From DAISJD01 sp036821645 (GTDB taxonomy: Bacteria > Pseudomonadota > Alphaproteobacteria > ATCC43930 > CGMCC-115725): DNA of 10,329 nt. The notes under the pieces are model-generated. The model saw nothing but the letters and a program-made list of their open reading frames with translations. It did not search any database and was not told the DNA's origin. The stretch is taken from assembly GCA_036821645.1 (NCBI GenBank), contig DAISJD010000111.1, forward strand, positions 1-10,329, read 5' to 3'. Below are positions 5,896-10,329 of the stretch, one piece after another. Within the stretch, counting starts at the first letter, position 1. Each line of letters starts with the position of its first letter. The position numbers and the translations under genes were made by a program.

Positions 5896-7287
5896 CTAGC
5901 GGCACCATTGGGCCGTAGCCGTGCCGAGGGGGCTGGCCGCCTGATCCCATCTTTGGTGTGCGCCGTCGAGGATGAGGGGCGGTGCCAGCCGGTGCAAGGG
6001 GCCCCAAAAACTGGCTTCGGGTGTTGGGGTGAAATCCGGTTCGGCCGGGGCCGCCATCGGTATGGGCGGTGGTGCATGGTCGCAGCCGCCTGCGGCGAGG
6101 AGGGCGGCCGTGCGGGCCAGCGCGCAAGAGGCCGCAAATCCGGCCCCGGTCCGGATCCGATGCCTGAGCCCGCAAAGGGCAGCGGCGGCCATGAGATACC
6201 CCGTCGCATGATCGAGGGCCTGAACCGGCAAGGGGGTCGGCGGCCCCCCGTCGTTTGTGCCGGGATGGGCAAGACCGCTGCTCATCTGGACCAAACTGTC
6301 GAACCCGCGCCGCGTTGCCCAGGGCCCCGTCCATCCATAGGCATTGAGGGTGATGTCGATGAGGCCGGGGTTGATCGCCCGGCGGGTCGCGGCGTCATAG
6401 CCAAGCCCCGACAGCGCATCGGGGCGATAGCCATGGACGAGAATGTCGGCCTCGGCCAAGAGAGTTTCAAACCGCCGTCGATCCCAAGCCGCACAAAGAT
6501 CGAGCCTAGCGCACCGCTTGCCCACCGTGACTTCCGGGGCGAGGCTTGGCTCATCCCAGCCGGGCGGGTCGAGGCGCAGCACATCCGCCCCATAGCCCGC
6601 GAGAAACCGGGTGGCGACGGGACCGGCGAGGATCCGGGTCATGTCGAGGACGCGCACCCCCGCCAAGGGGCGATCCGCCGCGAGCGGCCAAGCCGGTGGC
6701 GGGGCTGCCGGATAAAGGGTGGTTGCCACGAGCGGCTCTTGGCTGACCGCACGTCCTTGGGGATGCCGATCCCAGGCAGCACTGGTGCGCAGTGCCGCCG
6801 CACATCCGCCCGCCGCCACGATCGCGGTCTCGAGTGCATCGATCGGCCAGGTGCCGACCGCGTGTGCCACCGCTTCGCGGGTCGGGGCCGTGCCGAGAAG
6901 GTCGAGGGCGGCGGCCCGGTGATGGGGCGCATTGGTATGCAGGCGGATCCAGCCGTCAGCCCCCCGATAATCCCCGGCCAACGCATCCCAAACCGGTGGC
7001 AGCGCCCAGCCGAGCGGGGCGACCGATCCCCCGAACCAAAGGGATGCCGCCCGATTTGCGACCCGGACGGCGGGGGCCGTGCCGGTTCGTTCCGCGATCA
7101 ACGCCGCGAGGAGTGCGCCCGCCGCCGCGATGGACCCGGCGGCAAGCTCGGTGACGGCAAAACGCGCGGGCAAGCGATCGTCACCCGATACCGACGTCCG
7201 CGACAAGGTCTCGGCACCGTCAAGGCCGAGTGCGCCCAGGATTTCATGGGCAAACCAAAGGGGCTGGGCAAGGGGGGCTGATGTCAT
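5896..7287 (-). CDS. CaiB/BaiF family III CoA-transferase, long two-part type
   Basis: This 463-residue protein should move CoA between carboxylic acids or acyl-CoAs in the cytoplasm. The classic family III opening, RPLAGVRVLDMTRILAGPVA, lies at about residue 206 rather than the N-terminus. After it come GADVLRLDPP, ADILVHGYRP (about 279-288), YGWTGPWATRRGFDSLVQ (about 317-334) and QALDHATGYL (356-365), whose Asp359 is the expected catalytic aspartate. The first ~205 residues resemble a degenerate copy of the region after that aspartate (AAGSIAAAGALLAALIAERTG at about 48-69), then DGWIRLHTNAPHHRA (111-125) and AAWDRHPQGRAV (170-181). I recall this layout, about 450-480 residues, as a recurring proteobacterial subfamily, so it is not a new fusion. 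Substrate is unknown. Start 7287 has TGAGG 8 bases upstream. It lies 57 bases after cynS and is probably co-transcribed. Confidence 0.88.
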   Translation of the reverse strand: MTSAPLAQPLWFAHEILGALGLDGAETLSRTSVSGDDRLPARFAVTELAAGSIAAAGALLAALIAERTGTAPAVRVANRAASLWFGGSVAPLGWALPPVWDALAGDYRGADGWIRLHTNAPHHRAAALDLLGTAPTREAVAHAVGTWPIDALETAIVAAGGCAAALRTSAAWDRHPQGRAVSQEPLVATTLYPAAPPPAWPLAADRPLAGVRVLDMTRILAGPVATRFLAGYGADVLRLDPPGWDEPSLAPEVTVGKRCARLDLCAAWDRRRFETLLAEADILVHGYRPDALSGLGYDAATRRAINPGLIDITLNAYGWTGPWATRRGFDSLVQMSSGLAHPGTNDGGPPTPLPVQALDHATGYLMAAAALCGLRHRIRTGAGFAASCALARTAALLAAGGCDHAPPPIPMAAPAEPDFTPTPEASFWGPLHRLAPPLILDGAHQRWDQAASPLGTATAQWCR

Positions 7288-7322
7288 CGAACGGGCCTCA
7301 CGGTTCCAAACCTTGGGCGGAC

Positions 7323-7342
7323 CGGGGGGCAATCCCCCCCTG
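7323..7342 (-). repeat. G6/C6 hairpin between cynS and the CoA-transferase gene
   Basis: GGGGGG (7324-7329), a CAAT loop and CCCCCC (7334-7339) form a perfect six-pair GC stem, extendable by more G-C pairs past a bulge. It begins right after the cynS stop on the minus strand. There is no U-run after it, so it is not a standard intrinsic terminator. It may protect the cynS 3' end or reduce expression of the next gene. Confidence 0.45.
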
Positions 7343-7344
7343 GC

Positions 7345-7833
7345 TTATGGATGACCGAACCCGTAATCCGGCACCCCATCTTCGTTGTCATAATATTTAT
7401 AAGGCAGGAACTTGCCCGACATGGTCAGTTTCACCCGGTCGCCCTTGGGATGGGGCAAGCGTTCGAGGCTCATGTCGAAATCGATGGCCGACATGATGCC
7501 GTCGCCGAATTCTTCTTGGATCAATTCTTTGAAGGTCGTCCCATAGACCATCACCAATTCATAGAATCGATAGATCAACGGATCGGTCGGCGGTAGGGCG
7601 GGGATGGAGCCGCGATAGGGAATTTCGTTGAGCAGCTTGGTTTCTTCGGCGTCAAGGTCGAACAGGGCGGCCGCCTTTTCCGCCTGGGGTTTGGTCAGGC
7701 GCATCTGACCCAGCAAGGCGGCGGTGATCAGGATCGGGGAATAGCCGCCGATTTCCTCGGCGATCCGTTCCCAGCTCAGATCCTTGCGCCGTTTGATATC
7801 TAAGATTTTTTCGGTGAGATCACTGCGGGTCAT
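7345..7833 (-). CDS. cynS: Cyanase (cyanate hydratase)
   Basis: This enzyme catalyses cyanate plus bicarbonate to carbamate and CO2, the carbamate then decaying to ammonia and CO2. It acts in the cytoplasm as a decamer in known members. The 162 residues cover the helical N-terminal domain (ITAALLGQMRLTKPQAEKAA at about 36-55) and the C-terminal catalytic domain. The active-site residues are present: Arg89 and Glu92 in PLIYRFYELVMVYGTT and Ser115 in DGIMSAIDF, matching Arg96, Glu99 and Ser122 of the E. coli enzyme at a constant offset of seven. The family normally ends soon after the GKFLPYK-like segment; here about 16 more residues follow (YYDNEDGVPDYGFGHP), making it slightly longer than the roughly 156 of E. 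coli. Start 7833 has GAGGAGAG about 7 bases upstream. No carbonic anhydrase cynT, cyanate transporter or cynR regulator is in the window. Its own promoter is listed separately. Confidence 0.96.
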   Translation of the reverse strand: MTRSDLTEKILDIKRRKDLSWERIAEEIGGYSPILITAALLGQMRLTKPQAEKAAALFDLDAEETKLLNEIPYRGSIPALPPTDPLIYRFYELVMVYGTTFKELIQEEFGDGIMSAIDFDMSLERLPHPKGDRVKLTMSGKFLPYKYYDNEDGVPDYGFGHP

Positions 7834-7893
7834 GGAAAACTCTCCTCATCCTGTGCAAAGGCACCCGCCGACCGGCGTTGCGGTGGTGTCCCG

Positions 7894-7922
7894 ATGATAG
7901 GCGCTTTTGGCGTGCGCTGCAA
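7894..7922 (-). promoter_or_regulatory. Predicted sigma-70-type promoter of cynS
   Basis: On the minus strand TTGCAG (7922-7917) and TATCAT (7899-7894) are separated by exactly 17 bases. The -10 matches consensus at five of six positions; the -35 matches only at TTG. A transcript would begin near 7887, giving a leader of about 54 bases. The weak -35 and the direct repeats just upstream fit an activator-dependent promoter. Confidence 0.5.
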
Positions 7923-7930
7923 AATTCCTG

Positions 7931-7962
7931 TCTCGGTCGGTGCTGTTCTCGGTCGGTGCCGT
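7931..7962. repeat. 16-bp tandem direct repeat upstream of the cynS promoter
   Basis: Copies TCTCGGTCGGTGCTGT (7931-7946) and TCTCGGTCGGTGCCGT (7947-7962) abut and differ at one base. They lie between the usp stop and the cynS promoter, at about -44 to -75 from the predicted start, where an activator would bind. A plain local duplication is the alternative. Confidence 0.6.
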
Positions 7963-7992
7963 TTTGGTGAGACGGGGCGGTAACGATCGGTT

Positions 7993-8862
7993 TTAGTGGG
8001 CCAGCAGCAGATGGAGACCCGCCTTGGCAAGGGCGAAGCTGGTGACCCCGCCAAACACCCATTCACGTGCCCGGCTGTGGCTATAGGCCCCCATCACCAG
8101 GAGTGCGGCCCCCAATTGTTCGGCTTCCTTGATCAATTGCGCCCCGGTATCGCCGATGGCGGGCAAAACCCGACCGCGGGCCACGATCCCATGCCAGCCA
8201 AGCCATTGGACCACCGGGGCCACGGCATCGAGATCGGTTTCCTTACCGACATGCAACACGACAACCTCGCGCGCCAGGGTCAAGAGCGGCAGGGCGGCGG
8301 CGACGGCACGGGCCGATTCTGCACTGCCGTTCCAGGCGATGGCGACGGGCGCGTCGGGCAGATAGGGGGTGTGATGGCCGACCGGGACGCCCAGAACCGG
8401 ACGGCCCGCATCGAACAGACCGGATTCGAGCGATTCCGCCCGCGACATTTCATCCTCGCCTGGGAGCGGGGCGATAATGAGATCGGTTACGAGCCCTTTT
8501 AAACGGATAAGGGCGGATTCAATGCCGGTTTCGACGATGAGATGGGCGGTTGGGGCCTCTTCGGTCGTGGCGGGCGAGGTGGTAAGCGGAATCTGCGCCG
8601 CCTCGCGCCAAGCGGTGAAGCAGGCGACAGCCTTTGTCTGTCGGGCGATCCCGGCATCGCGCATCGTATTCAACAGTTGTTCGGTCACGTAAATGCCGGT
8701 GCCATCGCCAACGAAGGCGAGAGGAATCTCCCGTGGGTCGGCGGCCGCATGCAGGGCCGTGATATGGGCATGGTGCTGACGGGCGAGGGTCAAGGCAGTA
8801 TTGAGACACCGTTGATCGGCGGTGGTTCCGTCGAGGGGGACCAGAATGCTGCGAATGGACAT
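7993..8862 (-). CDS. Universal stress protein with tandem UspA domains
   Basis: The 289-residue protein carries two Usp folds, about residues 1-145 and 150-289. The first opens with MSIRSILVPLDGTTADQRCL and the second with DAPVAIAWNGSAESARAVAA, the usual first strand and helix with a conserved Asp or Asn. The C-terminal domain keeps an ATP-binding-like loop, LLVMGAYSHSRAREWVFGGVT, close to the G-x2-G-x9-G-[ST] pattern but with Ser where the second Gly is usual, so nucleotide binding may be altered. The first domain lacks a clear version of this loop, as is common in tandem Usps. Such proteins act in the cytoplasm in stress, energy limitation or anaerobic survival. Start 8862 has AAGGAG 6-7 bases upstream. 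It is probably transcribed from the FNR-like promoter in the gap to the amidase gene. Confidence 0.92.
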   Translation of the reverse strand: MSIRSILVPLDGTTADQRCLNTALTLARQHHAHITALHAAADPREIPLAFVGDGTGIYVTEQLLNTMRDAGIARQTKAVACFTAWREAAQIPLTTSPATTEEAPTAHLIVETGIESALIRLKGLVTDLIIAPLPGEDEMSRAESLESGLFDAGRPVLGVPVGHHTPYLPDAPVAIAWNGSAESARAVAAALPLLTLAREVVVLHVGKETDLDAVAPVVQWLGWHGIVARGRVLPAIGDTGAQLIKEAEQLGAALLVMGAYSHSRAREWVFGGVTSFALAKAGLHLLLAH

Positions 8863-8929
8863 GGAAGGCTCCTTATGGGTCGGGCGCTCTTATCCACGCA
8901 CGGGGAGGCATGGGGGCCGTCGATGGGCA

Positions 8930-8971
8930 ATCCTAAGAGGCGGTATGTCGGGCGGCCTTGATCCAAGTCAA
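8930..8971 (-). promoter_or_regulatory. Candidate FNR/Anr/FixK-type box and class II promoter of the usp gene
   Basis: TTGATCCAAGTCAA (8958-8971) differs at one position from the FNR-family consensus TTGAT-N4-ATCAA. On the minus strand exactly 22 bases separate it from TAGGAT (8935-8930), a four-of-six match to a -10. That spacing puts the box centre near -41.5 relative to a start at about 8923, the class II position for FNR-type activators. The leader to the usp ATG would be about 60 bases. Confidence 0.5.
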
Positions 8972-8978
8972 GGCCGCC
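8951..8978 (-). terminator. Perfect 11-bp inverted repeat after the amidase gene
   Basis: GGCGGCCTTGA (8951-8961) and TCAAGGCCGCC (8968-8978) flank a six-base loop, six bases beyond the amidase stop. It can form a strong RNA stem ending amidase transcription, but no U-run follows on the minus strand. It contains the FNR-like box, so its symmetry may serve DNA binding instead of, or as well as, termination. Confidence 0.5.
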
Positions 8979-8984
8979 GCTGTC

Positions 8985-10329
8985 TTAAAGCTGCCCGGCC
9001 TTCAGACACACTTCGATCGTCTGGGCGAGCGACAGGGTCCGACGATCGTCTCCTTGTGCGCCCACCACCATCAGTCCCACGGGCAATTCCCCCGCCTCAT
9101 GGCACGGGATCGTTGCCGCCGGTCGGTCGAGTTGGTTGAAGAGTGCGGTATTGCGCAGGACCAAGAGATTGATCCGCTGGTAATCGTCATCCCGTTCGAC
9201 CGCATCGAAACGGGGGGCGACGATGGCGACGGTTGGGCAGAGGATGGCATCGAATGCGGCGGTTTCGGCATTGAACAGGGCGGTTGCCTCGGCCCGCACC
9301 CGCACGGCATCGAGATACTCGTCGGCACTGACCCCACCGCCCGGTAGAATCCGAGCAAGGACGCGCGGATCGTAGAGATTGGCCTTGGTCTCAAGATGGG
9401 GGCGATGCCAATGATAAGCCTCGGCTCCCACGATGATGCCAGGGCGACGCGCCGTTTGCTGATGGGCGATGCCCTTGAAGGAAACGGTGTGGATCGCGGC
9501 ACCGGCGGCCTTCAATCGCGCGATGCTGCGCCGAAAGGCTTGGTCTACCGTTATATCCACATGATCGAGAACGATTGCGTCGGGAATGGCAAAGTGCCGC
9601 CCGGCCAGCGGTAAGTCGGCAAGCGGCCCCACGGTCTCGCCAGCCATGATCTGATCGAGAAGCGCGCAGCAGGCGATGGTCGGGGCGAGCGGGCCCACCG
9701 TATCGATGCTGACGGATAAGGGGATGGCGCCGGTCCGGGGGATGCGGGCCTGGGTCGGTTTAAATCCGGCAAGGCCGCAAAAAGCGGCCGGAATCCGCAC
9801 CGAACCGCCTGTGTCCGTGCCGATGGCGGCATGACAAAAGCCATAGACGGGGGCAACCCCCGCCCCAGCCGACGACCCGCCGGGAATACGGGTTCGGTCG
9901 GCAGGATTGCCGGGCGTGCCGTAATGGGGATTGAGACCGAGACCGGAAAATGCGAATTCCGTCATGTTGGTCTTGCCGATAATGATGGCCCCCGCCGCCC
10001 GCAGGCGGGCGACGATCGGGGCATCGTCGCGGGCGGGTTGGCGATCGGCCAGTACTTTGGAGCCGGCGCGCGTGACGCTGCCCGCGACGTCGAACAGATC
10101 CTTGACCGTGATGGGAATACCGGCAAGCGGCGAGGGGACGATCCCGTGGGCACGCAGTCGATCGCTGGCCTCGGCGCTGGCCAGGGCCGTTTCGGCAAAA
10201 CAGGCGGTCATCGTCGCCTTGCCCTCGCCATCCGGGGCGGCGATCCGGTCAAGGCACATTTCTGTTAGGGTGCGGCTTGTGGTGCGTCCGTGGCGAAGAT
10301 CCTCGGCTATTTGGTGCAGGGGCGGGGGG
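8985..10329 (-). CDS. Amidase signature family hydrolase (N-terminus outside the window)
   Basis: This enzyme hydrolyses a carboxamide to acid and ammonia in the cytoplasm; the substrate cannot be told. The Ser-cisSer-Lys triad is visible: Lys in PITVKDLFDV (codon at about 10103-10101), Ser in IPGGSSAG (codon at about 9875-9873) and the nucleophile Ser in GTDTGGSVRIPA (9803-9801). The spacings of 76 and 24 residues agree with characterised members. The C-terminal LPVGLMVVGAQGDDRRTL is also typical. An ATG at 10259 is available, but the frame stays open to the window edge and reads LHQIAEDLRHGRTTSRTLTE just before it, the usual amidase N-terminus, so the true start is beyond 10329. At 448 visible codons it is nearly complete. 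GatA is unlikely because no gatB or gatC is nearby and the GGSSAG motif is not GatA-like; allophanate hydrolase is also unlikely, as there is no C-terminal extra domain. Confidence 0.9.
   Translation of the reverse strand, partial: PPPLHQIAEDLRHGRTTSRTLTEMCLDRIAAPDGEGKATMTACFAETALASAEASDRLRAHGIVPSPLAGIPITVKDLFDVAGSVTRAGSKVLADRQPARDDAPIVARLRAAGAIIIGKTNMTEFAFSGLGLNPHYGTPGNPADRTRIPGGSSAGAGVAPVYGFCHAAIGTDTGGSVRIPAAFCGLAGFKPTQARIPRTGAIPLSVSIDTVGPLAPTIACCALLDQIMAGETVGPLADLPLAGRHFAIPDAIVLDHVDITVDQAFRRSIARLKAAGAAIHTVSFKGIAHQQTARRPGIIVGAEAYHWHRPHLETKANLYDPRVLARILPGGGVSADEYLDAVRVRAEATALFNAETAAFDAILCPTVAIVAPRFDAVERDDDYQRINLLVLRNTALFNQLDRPAATIPCHEAGELPVGLMVVGAQGDDRRTLSLAQTIEVCLKAGQL

Noticed and set aside
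5878..7281. Long plus-strand open frame of 467 codons opposite the CoA-transferase
   Set aside because: Rich in Arg/Gly/Pro with no recognisable motif, the usual look of an antisense shadow; the minus strand encodes all the CoA-transferase motifs.
10257..10259. ATG at 10259 as the amidase start
   Set aside because: The frame stays open upstream to the window edge and encodes the typical amidase N-terminal segment ending SRTLTE, and there is no ribosome site before this ATG.

Overview
The window is GC-rich chromosomal DNA and reads as an alphaproteobacterium, probably near Rhodospirillales. This is inferred from codon and GC character, a DUF2842 gene (a family I know mainly from Alphaproteobacteria) and an FNR/FixK-like operator. 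Every protein gene I can support lies on the minus strand, so the natural reading order is from 10329 down to 1. I see no rRNA, tRNA, CRISPR array, insertion sequence, phage gene or integration site.

Layout in transcription order. (1) An amidase-signature hydrolase whose N-terminus lies outside the window (10329-8985). (2) A gap holding a perfect 11-bp inverted repeat that also contains a near-consensus FNR/Anr box, with a plausible -10 at class II spacing, leading into a tandem-domain universal stress protein (8862-7993). (3) A promoter region with a 16-bp direct repeat, then cyanase cynS (7833-7345), a G6/C6 hairpin, and a CaiB/BaiF family III CoA-transferase of the long two-part type (7287-5896), probably co-transcribed with cynS. 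(4) A tight four-gene ABC operon (5760-915): GldA-like ATPase, GldF-like ABC-2 permease, GldG-like auxiliary membrane protein and a DUF4340 protein, closed by a 10-bp inverted repeat. (5) A small two-helix DUF2842 membrane protein (846-634). (6) An AT-rich island of about 150 bp (485-633) with a possible 24-codon ORF on the plus strand. (7) The 5' part of an unrecognised gene running off the left end (484-1).

Functional picture. The ABC block is a recurrent proteobacterial module in which ATPase and permease form an exporter and the GldG-like and DUF4340 proteins add large extracytoplasmic domains; its cargo is unknown. Cyanase makes ammonia and CO2 from cyanate, and the amidase could also release ammonia, so a loose nitrogen-scavenging theme is possible but unproven. 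The stress protein is probably induced at low oxygen if the FNR-like box is real.

The proteins all belong to known families or are ordinary hypotheticals. I found no clear new system. The most interesting signals are regulatory: the FNR-like promoter of the stress gene, the tandem repeat upstream of cynS, and the AT-rich island.
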